NCBI GenBank assembly: GCA_963971425.1
Contig: OZ020517.1
Location: forward strand, 22,950,462 to 23,014,461
Source of the DNA: Bryoerythrophyllum caledonicum
Lineage: Eukaryota > Streptophyta > Bryopsida > Pottiales > Pottiaceae
Reading direction: 5' to 3'
Length of the DNA: 64,000 bases
Each line of letters opens with the position of its first letter. The stretch's first letter is position 1. The notes beneath the pieces were generated by a model. That model made no database searches, was not told where the DNA came from, and was given only the letters and a program-made list of their open reading frames with translations. Made by a program: the position numbers and the translations under genes. Of this stretch, positions 11,201-22,781 are shown piece by piece.

Positions 11201-13033
11201 TCTCATGTTGTTTATTTCTGTTCGGTGGGATGGGATAGGTTGTGAACGTGTTGCAGGAAGTGGGAGCGTTGAAACCCGAAACGAACGAGCTTCAGCCTCT
11301 TGGCGAAGTTGCTGCAGCAGCGCGGGGAGTCAATGAGCTTTGGTTGGCCATTGTTTTCACTAGTGGCATCCTTAGCTCTCTTGCTCCCGCTCAGCTTGCA
11401 GCTGCCTGTGCTTGTCTAGTCTCAGATGGCATGAAATCACGCTCAAAAGAAGGCCCCTCTAGGTATCAAACGATCTTCGCCCTAGATCCTCGATGTCTTT
11501 TTTCAATGTGATCGTTTCTTGGTTTCTCTTTTGCTTAGTGGAGTGTGATTATAAAAAAACATGGCCTCTAGGCATTAACTTCAGTGTTTGAATCATAAGA
11601 ATGTCTTATTAATCTTCACGGAAGGTAATCTGGAAGTGGCATGCGAGCATATTTTACATGACACTTTGCACAAAACTGATTACCTTAATTTGGTGTGGCA
11701 GCTCTATTTATGACGCATCCAATGCGGTGAACGATTGGGTGGAGGCTATGGAAGACACACGTTCGTGGCTTCTCCGCATACAAACTAAAAACGGAGTTGC
11801 TGTGAGTCTTACTCTGTCGTGCTCAATGTCACGCTTAAGGGGTTTTAACTTCTGAGTGTTCTTCTGTTAATACAATCAGCATATCATCTATCACATATTA
11901 GGGGTTGGCAATACATCACGCTGGAAATGGTATATAGTGGATAATTTGTACTTGTGTTTAAATTAGGGAATGATCTATCAGAACAGCAGATTTTTAGTTC
12001 CAGTACACTAAAATTTATGTTTAGTGTAGTATACACTAAATGCGAACCCATACACCAATTGCGAATGAGGCATTTAGTGTAGTGACAAAACCCTACACTA
12101 AATGCCAACTACTACACTATTTGTCAATTTTAGTAAAGATTTCAACATAATTTTTTTCACTTGTGCACATTTAGTGTATCAATAGTAGAAGTATAAAAAA
12201 AGGTCCAGCACCCGAGGGCTGTCAGAGTATCTTATCAGCAGCTTTCAATTGGCCACAACTCATTCATTGTAAACCCGAATTGGACATATGAGGTGTTTTT
12301 TGGCATCTACAGAAAATGTAGATGCTAAAAAACACCTCATTTGCCCAATTTGGACAAGTTTTGAATGAGTTATGACTATTTGAAAGTTGCAAATGAAGAG
12401 AAGCATGGGCTGGAATGATTGGGGTTTGAGTGAAGGCTACATTAATGACATTGGTAGCTAACACCAGTTGTCAACTTCTTTACAAATAGTGTACTAGGGT
12501 AAGTACACTATTCGTACCACTACATTAAACATAAATTTTAGTGTACTGGATTTCAGAATTAACGTATTTCTAACTTTTGAATTTTTTGTCAGATTCCTGT
12601 TGAGATCAACCCAGAGTTTGCAGGGCTAGTTGAAGCATGGGCAGCGGGAGTGACGTGGAAGGAACTTATGGATGACAGTGAGATGGACGAGGGAGATGTT
12701 GCTCGCCTTCTCCGACGGTCTATTGACCTCCTTGCACAGGTAAAACATTCTTTCTGATATTAGGAGTATTTGAATTCAAGAGCCTTTCTCGTTACCTCGA
12801 TGCTAAATATTCTGCCTCCAGCCTATTTTAGCTTTTGACTGCCATTATGGCATCGCCTTCATTTGTCTCCAAGGTTCAGACTATCACGCGCACGAAACTC
12901 GTGGTTGAACTAATTTTTTATTCTATTCTTGCAGATTCCTCATTTGCCCCATATTGATCCAAACCTGGCGAGTACAGCTCGTGAAGCGTCGAAAGTCATG
13001 GACCGCCCACCTATCAGTGAGCTTATCGGTTGA
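5269..13033 (+). CDS. ISE2: ISE2-like DEVH-box RNA helicase, chloroplast (18 exons, 1238 aa)
   Basis: Ski2/Mtr4-type superfamily 2 helicase. In Arabidopsis ISE2 acts in chloroplast RNA processing and affects plasmodesmata. Exons, all joining in phase at GT-AG introns: 5269-5901, 6050-6225, 6390-6503, 6874-6985, 7202-7288, 7604-7722, 7926-8148, 8495-8605, 8784-9028, 9177-9420, 9548-9817, 9910-10119, 10318-10692, 10856-11083, 11239-11462, 11702-11801, 12593-12739, 12935-13033. Seen: basic Ser/Ala-rich transit-like N terminus; an acidic Asp run near residue 120; motif I APTSSGKT (228-235); DEVH (328-331); SAT (359-361); [13 protein letters not shown]; motif [12 protein letters not shown] (632-641); a basic coiled region ([15 protein letters not shown]); and a DSHCT-like C terminus ending PPISELIG. 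Arabidopsis ISE2 is about 1170 aa. The start is the first ATG of the frame; a second ATG lies two codons on. Intron 16 carries a transposon. Confidence 0.93.
12000..12549. mobile_element. 550-bp terminal-inverted-repeat element in intron 16 of the ISE2-like gene
   Basis: The left end CCAGTACACTAAAATTTATG (12000-12019) is repeated inverted at 12530-12549. The TIR extends about 30 bp with one or two mismatches. Inside are many TTTAGTGTA / TACACTAAA units and a second inverted pair (gaggtgttttttggcat / atgctaaaaaacacctc, about 12290-12341). There is no coding capacity and no clear target duplication. The gene's splice sites flank it intact (11802 donor, 12592 acceptor). Confidence 0.75.
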
Positions 13034-14080
13034 AAACATTTGTTGGAAATATCAGCAGGCGCTAAAAGTGAAAGTTCTTCAAAATGGAGCTCTGCTTCTG
13101 CGCGTCCATCGTTTTGCAGGTTTGAAACCGAAAGCGAGATCTCTATCTTTGTAACGTCAAGATTCATAATGGTCTCAGATATTAAAAGAATTTCAGGGGC
13201 TAGTCAGTAGTGGGAGAATAGCTTTCACCATCTTTTTGACTGTGGTCTTTTGTTGTGGGGCAGGGTTCTTCGCCAACAGTGTGGACTCCAAAACGTGGCC
13301 ACAAGAGTTCGTGTGTGTAGTGATTGTAGGAGCGAGTAGACTTCGGCCCCCAGCAATAGAGGGATATATCCCGGGGGTTGTATTTCATACCCTTACTCAG
13401 CCTCCCACGCTTCTAATTGGAAGCTTCGATTTCCCCCCACCCCGAGTTTCTGATTTAGTGGTGTTCTTATTTGGGGAAGAGGCAAGATTCACTGTGGAAT
13501 ATGCAAACAGATGATGAATATGCAATCAGCAACTGCTCCAAGTCGGCTACCAAATCAGGGAGCATCCAATATAATATGAACACACGGGTATGATATTCCG
13601 GACCTTCAATGATTTCGATGATTGTTATCCACAGAACCCGGGAATCGGACTCTAAATTAGTGATAATCAGTGTCGTCACTCGTTAGGATACGTCTGTTTC
13701 GCCTTGAGACGCATTGGTTGGCACACCGCATTGTATGCACATGCGCTCTTCGTGAACGCTTGAGTTTGGTGACGCTCCTGACTTGCCAGGAAGTTCGTCC
13801 CATGTGAGGGGGGAAAAAAACAGTGCTCATTGCCAAGGCTCAGGTAAACCAATCTTTCCATCGCCAATTAAAAAAATTGGGCATCATCTGGAAAAAAGTT
13901 GAGATTCCATTCGATTAGTTGGTATTGTCCACGGAAGAAGTTTCCAGTGACTCAGTTGAGGTCTGATTGGGCACTAAAAGGTGATTATGATTTGGCGTTT
14001 CACTGCAAATGTGTGACATTAGACGTCCGGGACAGTCCTAACCCTGATTCTGAGAAGATGCAGAGAACAGCACCCAACCC
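13034..14080. other. 3' flank of the ISE2-like gene
   Basis: Probably 3' UTR for the first few hundred bases, then intergenic. No frame here shows recognisable protein features or consistent codon bias. I see no element ends. Confidence 0.4.
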
Positions 14081-14271
14081 ATGCCAACCATGCGCTGCAG
14101 CAGCACGAGCAGCAGCAGGAGCAGCAGCAGCAGAAAGGACGTAGTACCACCACCTGACTTGCCCATGCGAGAGGCTTTCCACCATCTCATCAACGCAGGA
14201 GCAGCAGATCCAATCTCCTACAACCAAGTGGTAGCCACTCTGCACCTGGTGCAGGCTTACAAGGGGAAAGT
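14081..14271 (+). CDS. Possible orphan exon, product not recognised
   Basis: One frame runs through a CAG/AGC microsatellite (14093-14136) into DVVPPPDLPMREAFHHLI and then a stretch ending VVATLHLVQAYKGK, which looks like structured, alternating helical protein. It stops exactly at a strong donor, ggggaaa|gtaagtg (14271/14272). No matching upstream or downstream exon could be identified, and the serine-rich N-terminal part is just translated microsatellite. It may be a remnant, an exon of an unseen gene, or chance. Confidence 0.25.
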
Positions 14272-14642
14272 AAGTGACAACCATGGATGATGCAGCAGAC
14301 ACGCACGAGAACGAAAAACCCAGCAGCACTTGAGGCTGGGTAAAACACCAGCAGGTGCCGATCACGAGGTAACAAGTAAAGAGAGGAGAACAACGAATGA
14401 GTAGGATCACGTGTGCAACTGGCAAGTGAGAGGCGCCAGTCTGGTTCTTTCTGCAGTGACAGTTTGGAGTATGCTCCAAACTTGTAGTGTACAAGAATTT
14501 GACGACCCCTACTGGATGAGAGGGTGGGGTGGGTTCCAGCCTGCCATTGTGCTCCTGTACATGAGTGGATGGATTGGATGGCTGTTCCACGCTGGGAGAG
14601 GCAAGCTAAGCCGTCATTACCGCCGCTCTGGACGCAAGGAGG

Positions 14643-15359
14643 TTACTTCCCTTCCAGGCCAGCTGCGAAAGGGAGCTGCTGGGTCACTCCAGACGCGTCC
14701 AGCTGCTCCTTGGCGGCTTGAAGCTCCTCCGCCCTTCGCTGCGCCTCCAAGTCCACCACTTTCTCATCTGCCACACCCCCAATCCATCCAACAAAACCCC
14801 ACGCATCACTCCACCATGCACCCACATTCCCCAAACCCAATTCCCACACAAAGAATGGAAACACACTACGCTAGCCTGCTATTGTATGAGATGAGCCCCT
14901 GTCCTGGCAAATCAAACTCTCTTTCGGTCCTAGTGTTATGGTAATACGTGCTAAAAATCATAATCAACGACTAAAGACGAGAAGGCCCGGAAATCGAAAC
15001 CCTAAACCCTAAAACTCAGAAATCTCTCAACCCAATCCACGCATTCCACAACCCACAATGCAAACAATGAGAACCAACGTGAGAAGGTAGAAATTGGAAA
15101 TAAAAACTGGAGAAATTTCTGAACCCAAACTTCATAACCAACGATGCAAAGAATGAAAACCAACGGGGAATCAAGTGCGTGAACCCTAAACCCTACAAAA
15201 ATGCTGCACCCTAAACCCTAAAGCCTAGACCAAAAATGCTGCAAGCAAGAGAGAGAGAGGCTTACAAAAGCCAGTGCGGATCATGAAATACTCCATGCCC
15301 GCCCCCACGGACGCGCTGAAGAGCGCCACCTTGGCGTACCAGCCCCCGCGCTGCACCAT
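14643..15359 (-). CDS. Small conserved membrane-anchored plant protein (72 aa, two exons)
   Basis: Exon 1 is 15359-15266 and exon 2 is 14767-14643; the TTTT|GTAAGC donor and GGCAG|ATGAG acceptor join in phase to restore GFYEKV. The protein starts MVQRGGWYAKVALFSASVGA, has one hydrophobic segment (about residues 8-26) and the signature GxxMExFMIxTGFYEKV, then a charged helix (VVDLEAQRRAEELQAAKEQL). From memory this is a small, uniformly sized plant family with a single N-terminal membrane segment, possibly organellar, of unknown role. An in-frame ATG at 15455 would add a 32-residue extension, but the MVQRGG start fits the family better. Neighbours give no functional hint. Confidence 0.8.
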
Positions 15360-15566
15360 CGCTGCCGAAGCTCCCCAAACTACTACCTCTCCACAACCAG
15401 ACGACGCAGGCTCCTCATCACCATCACAATCAAACACCAAACGCCCATCCCTCACACAAAAACAAACACTTCAAGTGCAACCTCCGAGTAGACGATGATC
15501 ATCATCTCATCATCATCTGCCTATTCTAGTAAGACCCTAGATTCGTCATCTAAGGTCACCCTTCAA

Positions 15567-15793
15567 CCCTTCAACGTCAGAAGGTGCCGCTGGTGGCCAC
15601 CGTATTCTACATGTATGGTGTCGTATTTGGACTTGATAAGGTTCACATATTTGAAATGACATCCAAATGAAAGATGTTCGTTGAAGATTTTTCAATCCAA
15701 AGGTGTAAGCCTTGCTAAACTTCACTACATAATATGTATTCTAGAGAGTAAAATACGGTCATGTATATGTGGTTCCCGACTCACGTTTACGGA
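15567..15793 (+). mobile_element. 227-bp TTAA-type MITE, ACGTCAG family, copy 1
   Basis: Begins CCCTTCAACGTCAGAAGGTG after TCAA (15563-15566) and ends ACTCACGTTTACGGA before TTAA (15794-15797). Interior phrases (ttctacatgtatggtgt, aatgaaagatgtt, ttcaatccaaaggtgta) recur in the copies at 15798, 17511, 58472 and 58696. Confidence 0.75.
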
Positions 15794-15797
15794 TTAA

Positions 15798-16015
15798 ACG
15801 TCAAAAGGTGCCACTGGTGGCCACCATATTCTACATGTATGGTGTTGTATTTGAACATGATAAGGTTTGGATATTGAAATGACTCACAAATGAAAGATGT
15901 TAGTTGAAGAATATTCAATCCTAAGGTGTATGTCTTGTTAAATTTTGATACATTTTTGTAATCTATAGAGTAAAATACGTGTCTATATATATGGTTCCGG
16001 ATTGACGTTTAAGGG
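15798..16015 (+). mobile_element. 218-bp TTAA-type MITE, ACGTCAG family, copy 2
   Basis: Lies directly after copy 1, sharing the single TTAA at 15794-15797, and ends GATTGACGTTTAAGGG before TTAA (16016-16019). Same interior as copy 1. Confidence 0.75.
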
Positions 16016-16019
16016 TTAA

Positions 16020-16307
16020 AGCCTAACAACCATATGTGGGTTGTTTTGGCAGAGAAACCTTTGTAGCAAGCGCTATAGGCTGCCTCAAAGTATTACGTAC
16101 ACCATGACTTAGAGGTGGAGGAAGATGGGCATCTATTGAGACCATGGCCACAGAAATCGGTGCAAGCATCGGCAAGCTGTAGTGATTTTTGTTAAATGAG
16201 TTTGTAGATTTTTTGTATTGAAATGTACCCATTGCGTAGATGTCATTTTGCGTGATCCAGCACACTTGTAGATCCTCATATGCCAAAAAAGTTCATTGGC
16301 CTTAATG
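16020..16307. mobile_element. TTAA-flanked segment, probable MITE of another family
   Basis: Lies between TTAA 16016-16019 and TTAA 16308-16311. It begins agcctaacaaccatatg and ends with a loosely complementary catatgcc...ggccttaatgga. The phrase cgctataggctgcctc has a relative at 22318-22338 (cgcgctatatgccacctc). Confidence 0.45.
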
Positions 16308-16311
16308 GATT

Positions 16312-17019
16312 AAACGCTGGAGCAGCCAAAAAGTGGCTTTTTAGATGATATTTTGAGGATAGTTATCATTTTTTATCCAATTCTTTTTGTGGAGAGTTCA
16401 GTGAATGTGTAAGTATTAGATGATGATGAAACTTGCCTCATTGAGGTAATCATGTTATATCTAAAGAAGAAAAAGTTTGTCACATGGATCTCAAGGTAGT
16501 GAGTTTTAGAAACTTCTTGCTATAGCTCTAAATCTGAATTCAAGTTGTTAAAACGATAGGTTTTATTTTGAGTCCAACTAATGAAATGAGTATTATATAG
16601 TCCAGTTTCCATTCTAATTTGAAATTTTGAGAAATACATAGAATTGAATAAGTAATTGCGGTTTGAATTTTGGGCCTATAACCATGGTTGATCAATTTTC
16701 TAATTTTAGCCAAACGTGGAAGTTTCATCTACACCACAAGCTCAGTTCCTATAATGTACACCTCTGGTGAAATTTCAAGAATTTTTAAGCATACTCTATA
16801 TTTGATATAAATTTTCTTCACATTCTATTCAAAAAGTCACAATAAGTTCAAACTTTCACCCAAAAAAAACTATGATTTTTTTGACCTAAACAAAACATAT
16901 GATCTCAAATTTGAAAAATGAAGTAAAAAAGTTCCACTTATATTTAATGAAAAATTAGAATGCATAGTAGTATGGAAATTGGGATTGATGCCACGGTCAT
17001 AGGCTCCGCCATTTAAGGG
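16312..17019. mobile_element. 708-bp TTAA-flanked AT-rich element
   Basis: Sits between TTAA 16308-16311 and TTAA 17020-17023. The left end acgctggagcagcc and the right end ggctccgccattta are imperfect inverted repeats. Non-coding. Confidence 0.45.
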
Positions 17020-17240
17020 TTAAGGACGAGGTGGGTATGGATGATGGTGGAACTCACGAGGGTAATAGATTATGTAGAATATCAAATGTTACACTTGTAG
17101 ATTCTCAATCGTCCATAGCCACCTTGTCGTTAAACGGTTAAGGTCTCAGATGCCACATTTGGGTTGCAATATGATTTTTTTGTGTATTTCACATACAAGG
17201 TGTAAGAATTGATGTATACAATAGTTACAAGAGTATGTAT

Positions 17241-17473
17241 ATGTCTCTCAAGGCTAAACACTTTTCTACACTAAGTGCTTCCCTACACTAATTGCCTTAG
17301 GGACAAGGGACATGTCATCTCCTCCAAGGGCTTTGTGGGTCCCCCTACAACAAGGCCTTGGGACCCCCCACCATAATTGAGTGGACTATGGTAGTAGACA
17401 CCACGCTGGCAATAGAACTTGAACTCACGACCACCTCACCAGTGGGTCATGACCCAAACCACCACACCAAGGC
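17241..17473 (-). mobile_element. tRNA-derived SINE, copy 1
   Basis: On the minus strand it starts GCCTTGGTGTGGTGGTTTGG (pol III A-box-like) and has GAGTTCAAGTTCTAT (B-box-like) about 50 bp on, followed by a body shared with 60246-60593 (ccttggagga..gacatgtc, gggaagcacttagtgtag). The anticodon region and acceptor stem do not make a proper tRNA cloverleaf, so it is a SINE head and not a tRNA gene. The tail part present at 60246-60370 is missing here. Confidence 0.75.
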
Positions 17474-17510
17474 GATCATTATTGCACCTACAACATGCTT
17501 GAGAAGTTGT

Positions 17511-17710
17511 AAAATGGTCATGTGTTCTACATGTATGGTGTCATATTTGAGCATGATAAGGTTCAGATTTGACATGATCTCTAAATGAAAGATGTTGGTT
17601 GAAGAATCTTCAATCCAAAGGTGTATGTCTTGTTATTTTTTAGTACATTTTTTGTATCTTACGAGTGAAATATGTGACCTTATATATGGTCCTCCAGTGA
17701 CCTTTAAGGA
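17511..17710 (+). mobile_element. TTAA-type MITE, ACGTCAG family, left-truncated copy 3
   Basis: Starts inside the element (tggtcatgtgttctacatg) and runs to the right end cagtgacctttaagga before TTAA (17711-17714). Confidence 0.65.
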
Positions 17711-17714
17711 TTAA

Positions 17715-20700
17715 GCAATGTGCATATTGATGGAGAGAGGAAAGGATTCTACAGGTTTGTTTTTTAGTCATAGCTTATAGAATCACAATTTCAACCCAAT
17801 TGATTCAATTGATTTTCCCCCAAAAAATCAATGAATAAGTTACAAAATTTCAAAGTGTGTTGCTATATTTAGTTGGTGGGTGTCAATAGATGGCCAACCA
17901 AAAGTAAGGGGTTGTGAGTTATAGGGAACCTCTATATGGATGGATGAATGGGTGGAAATAGGATTGAAGTGGATTGGATATACCCCAATTTTATAGGTTT
18001 TGGTTGGTTATCGGTGGATTATCTTAGGCCTTTTTGACATTAAAAGTCGAAATCTAGAGTAAGAATTTCCATTTGACATGATATTTGTGGGAATTGCAAG
18101 AGTGTGAATGCGAAGAGAGTCGTGGTTTTGGACATGGTTTTGTGCTTGTGAAAGACTTTTTGATTGCAACCAAGGTAGAGGCACCCAATTCTGATCACTT
18201 AAGCCAGTTCGGGACTCAAATGACATTGTATGTCAAAAACATTTATGTAGAAAGATGCGGAATTAGGAATGAAACTCAACAAATATTTTTTCAAATTTAA
18301 TCTCAAAGATTTGGAATTGATATAGAATTTAAAAGCTCAAAAACCATCGGAGCCCATAATCAAACTGTAGAGTAGGTGAGATTTAGTGCCCTCCTTTACC
18401 CAATGCCAACAAGTGAGAGTGAGTAAAAGAGAGAAGACATGCCATGGATAACCAACTCATTGAGGGTACCCAATGTCGATCGGCCTTGTTCGATTTTCGA
18501 GGCAATGCCACCAATGAGAGCTCAGTTGAGGTGGAGCAACCCAAAATTGCACACTTCATGACCCAATGCCGACAATGACTGGTGTTTTCAGATTTTGAGT
18601 TATTGGTTTTGGATGACTTCATGCACCATTTCAAGCATTTGTCATTTTCATGCATCATGCCATACATACTCTATCGATTGGAATTGGGTGGCCGATCGGA
18701 ATTGGGTACCTCTACCTTAGTTGGGTCACAATATTTTGGATGTTGCACCTACTAATATTCCTATTGGAATGTGTAAGGTTGGTGTACCTCATAAGTGCAC
18801 TTGTTTTGAACTTGAATCATATCAAATGGGTTGTATTCTTTGTGATGGGAGATTGTGATTTCATAGATTTTTATTTTGGAAATGAATTTCTGTGATTTTG
18901 CATTTAAGCCAACTGTATTTGACTGCACCTAACATTTCTACTATGAAATGTAAGGTTGATTGTTGAATATTACAAGTGAAATTGGGTTGTATTTTGTGAT
19001 GAGAGATTGCAGTTTTATAGATTTGAATTTTGAAATGGGTTTTTATTTTATTTATCATTCGAGCCCATTTAGGTTTAGAACGGGTTTGGATACTCTTACA
19101 TTTAAGAGCATTGTAGAGTTTATTGTATGTGAGTTAATTATGAATTTCTTAAGAACATTAAAGAAAAAAACATTCATGTTCATGTGAATGCAAGTAAGCA
19201 ACCAACACTCCTTTTGAGCTTGTCATGTTGTGGTTGTATACATGACATGGATACAGTACGCTATGAATATTCATCTCCCTAATCATATGAAAAGAATTGT
19301 TTTGGTTTGTGTAGGCTTTGAAACATCTTTGTCTACTATCAAATTTAAGACAACAGACACAAATTTATATGAAAGTATGCATTAATGTTTACTTCACATA
19401 TTTGAGTTTTCCTGAAAGTCACCAAAATACACTGGATAGGTACCCCGAATCTTACGGTCCTATGTTAGTAACCGGGACCACATGCACATGGTGTCTTGCC
19501 TTGGGAAAGGTTTAGGGGAACCACCAGTCAACCGTGTGAGAACTAAGGGTACTATGGGGAAGCTTTAGCTTGCATGGGGTAGGGCCCAAGAACATTGATT
19601 GCAAAGCATTTCATTGGTGCAGAAAAAGGCGATATGAAATTTCCTCATGCTCTCTTTTTTCCGTTTATACATCTCATACTCTCTAGCACCATATTCCTCC
19701 GGGCTTGCCCATTCGAGAAGCACTTTCAGGAAAACTCTATTGTATGCTAATGCAAAGCTCCAACACAATGCATGTCTGAACTTCGTCCATTTTTCTAATG
19801 AATATTTTTTGTAATATTCTATTGATTGGTGAAGAAGCATATTCCTCCAAAATCATCAATTTTTGCTACCAATGTACATTGACTTCAAACATTGTAACCA
19901 GTTACATCAATTACTAGATTTGTGCAATTTTTTTGCAAAGTTAAGATCATGGATTGAGGTCAAATTTGTAAAAGTGGCACAAGCTATTCTACAATCTAGA
20001 ATAAATATGATCTCAAAATAAAAATCATGTCGATAATTTGTGATTATTAAATCCAAATGATTGCTCTTACAATGGGATCTTGACCTTGTATTTTACATGA
20101 TATTTACAAAAACTTTCATGATCCAAGAATGGTAGATCTCACCATATATATATTTTCAAACTCAAAGTCCAATGTTAAATTCTTAGCAGAGAATCCCTAG
20201 TCTTTGAAGAAAATTTTGATATCTCATGAAGAACAGATTGACAATTTGACATGTACCACTTTGAAAGCTGAGAAGTTGGTATATATTAATGAGAAGATGG
20301 TCTAGATACCCAATTAGATAAATTACTTAAATTCTAAAATAAAACTCACTTTTATTTCAAGAAATGGCTCATTTCTTTATTTCTTCAATTTTATAATAAG
20401 AAAATTTCATATATCACTTCATATAATGAGATGATCCTTTCCTTTGCATATTACTTCATGTAATGAGATGATTTCATTCCACTTTTAACAATAGAATTTG
20501 GTTATATACTACTAGATGAATGTACAAGATTTGCTATATAATTTTTGACTACATGGATTGGAAGATTATAGCATTTGAAACAAGTTCAATGGTCTTCAAT
20601 GGCCTTTTGCACCCTGATTTTACAGGGTCAATGATCTAACTTTTTTTAAATGAAAATTTTACAATATACAAAGTTGTAGCTTTTTAATCACCACAATCTA

Positions 20701-21316
20701 TATGATGTAAAGGACTTGTCATGTAAGATCTAGATATGTTGAAGGTGTTTAGCATATCCAAAACAATCTTGTAAGAAGAATTGGTCCAAAATCACACAAA
20801 ATACATTTTATTTTTTTGTGATCTCAATTTCATATAAAATCTTAGTTGAAATGGTCAACTTAAAGTTTATTATTTTTTCATGAGGTAGGAAAAAGGAAAA
20901 GAAAAAAATTACAAAGTCTGAAAAAATAAAATTGTAGGCCCCATTTATGTGGAAGAATGGAAGTGTTTAAGCACGCTATCTAAAAATTTTGATGCCTCTT
21001 GATGTGAACTTTTTTGCACTCTAGAATGTTTTTCTTTGTAAAAAACCAAATGGATTTACGTTGGTTAGTTGTAGAAACATCCCACACTTTTTTGAATAAG
21101 TTGGCAAATTACCCATAAACCTACTTCGAGTAGTATAACTATGTCATCAAATGTTGGTTTTAGAAAAAACTTGTACTCTGTACTCCTATAGAGCTTTTAG
21201 AAGTGTCCATCCACATTAAAAGTCTCAAAGAGATTTGTTGGAAATGACGCCTTAGTAACCTACTTGAATTCTAAAAAGTTCCTTTTTGGACATTTGGTTC
21301 TTTCTAGATTGACCTT
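17715..21316. other. 3.6-kb AT-rich stretch without a supported gene
   Basis: Frames are short and broken, with no domain motifs. 18400-18730 contains a region with repeated ccaatgccaac / cattgtcgg-type words. 20300-20520 has direct repeats (cttcatataatgagatgat / cttcatgtaatgagatgat). Low-complexity A/T runs occur from 20640 on. Probably old repeat debris. Confidence 0.4.
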
Positions 21317-21320
21317 TTAA

Positions 21321-22265
21321 TCTCTAAATTTCCAAGAGTCTCCTTTGGGGACTCTAGAAGGTTCGGGCAGGTTCCTATGGTGTAATTTTATAAAAAAATC
21401 TTTGATATATTGAATGTAGATGGACATTATTAAAATCTTTGTGTGAGTCCAATTTTTTTCCTAAATCCGACATTTAATGAAAAAGTTATAAGGTTTTGAA
21501 GTTTAAATGGGGAAAGCGGGCACTTCGGGCAACTCCAAAAACTTTTGCTAGGGCACTCTATTGAATGTGAGATTTTCAATACTTGTAAGACATGCTTTTA
21601 CCTTTCAAATTGTCAAAAAAAATATCTTGTCTTTAGTGAAAAAAAGCATATAAATCCAAGTCAAACATTTTCGCACATTATCGCACATTGTTGAGCAAGG
21701 TACCAAAAAATACTTCTTCTTTTTCACATGAAACTTTGAGATCATCAAATTTTTTACTTTTTATTTTCTCCGCAGCATTATGTGGGGTAAACCTTCTTTT
21801 TGCCCATTTGGATTCTCATTCTAAAACATACTAAGTTCACAAAAAAATATAACGCAAATTGACAATTTTTGAACCTCCACTCCTTGCACAATTATTTTAA
21901 ATATGCTACAGCCTTTTTCTACCTCTAAAAATTGGAGTATAAGGAACCAATATCATGCTTAACTTGATGGAAATGAATATAGACCTTGAGTAGTGCAAAA
22001 ATTTGACACCAGATGAAGTCATAGTTTGCTGATCCATGAAATACAGGGAAGAAAATGGAGCCCTTTTCTCTACTTCAAACATTATAATATTACAATCCGT
22101 GCGGTTAAACTTTATGAATTTTTTTTGTGTAAGTTACCTAGTAAGTCTTAGTTGGGATCCTACGGTAAAAACTAGAAGTAAAAGTTTTTGTTTTGTCCTT
22201 ACTCATTGCACTAAAACAAGCAATTTTGAAATGTTTTTGGTGTGAAATTGTCAAAGATTTAGGGG
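21321..22265 (-). mobile_element. 945-bp TTAA-type element, long family
   Basis: Flanked by TTAA at 21317-21320 and 22266-22269. The right end reads tcaaagatttagggg and the left end tctctaaatttcc. The interior (ttcaatacttgtaag, accttctttttgcccatttg, gaagtcatagtttgctgatc) matches the element at 29942-30886 in inverse orientation, and both are exactly 945 bp. Non-coding. Confidence 0.8.
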
Positions 22266-22471
22266 TTAAGGATGAGTGACCATTTTGGAATTTTTTTGGC
22301 ACATTACCACCTATAGCACGCGCTATATGCCACCTCGAAGGAAAATTTGAGGATAATTTAGAGGTGAAGCAAGATGAGCATCTACCGGGACCGACGCCAC
22401 TAAATTTGATTCAAGTATTGGCGAGCTACCGTATTGGACCACCTAAGGGACTCTTGTCCTTAAAGGGTTAA

Positions 22472-22777
22472 CCTTTTAGGGACGGCAAAGGAATTGATGT
22501 GACCTTGCTTTTGAGTTGCATCTCCAAACTACGTAGAATTTACACCGAGCATCTCCAAAATCCATAGAACATAAGGACTTGAATCTAGGGTAGTCCCCAC
22601 ATTGACGACAATTGCAGCATTTCTCTCACATTTTTGGCGTAGGAAAGATCGACAACACAACTGTTGGCTGAGTTGGCGCTGCTGTGCATTGCACGTAGCA
22701 AGCAAGTGCTAGGAATCTTGGAAGTGGAGCAAAAAGCGACAGCCACGTCCAAAAATGGTTGGTTTGTCACTAAAGGG
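22472..22777. mobile_element. 306-bp TTAA-flanked MITE
   Basis: Flanked by TTAA 22468-22471 and 22778-22781, with imperfect inverted ends CCTTTTAGGGACGGC and (right, inverted) CCCTTTAGTGACAAA. It shares its right TTAA with the next element. The 198 bp between 22270 and 22467 form another TTAA-bounded segment without clear inverted ends. Confidence 0.55.
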
Positions 22778-22781
22778 TTAA

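Noticed and set aside
14000..14590. 196-codon minus-strand open frame
   Set aside because: No domain features, overlaps a CAG microsatellite and the 3' side of the small two-exon gene; likely chance.
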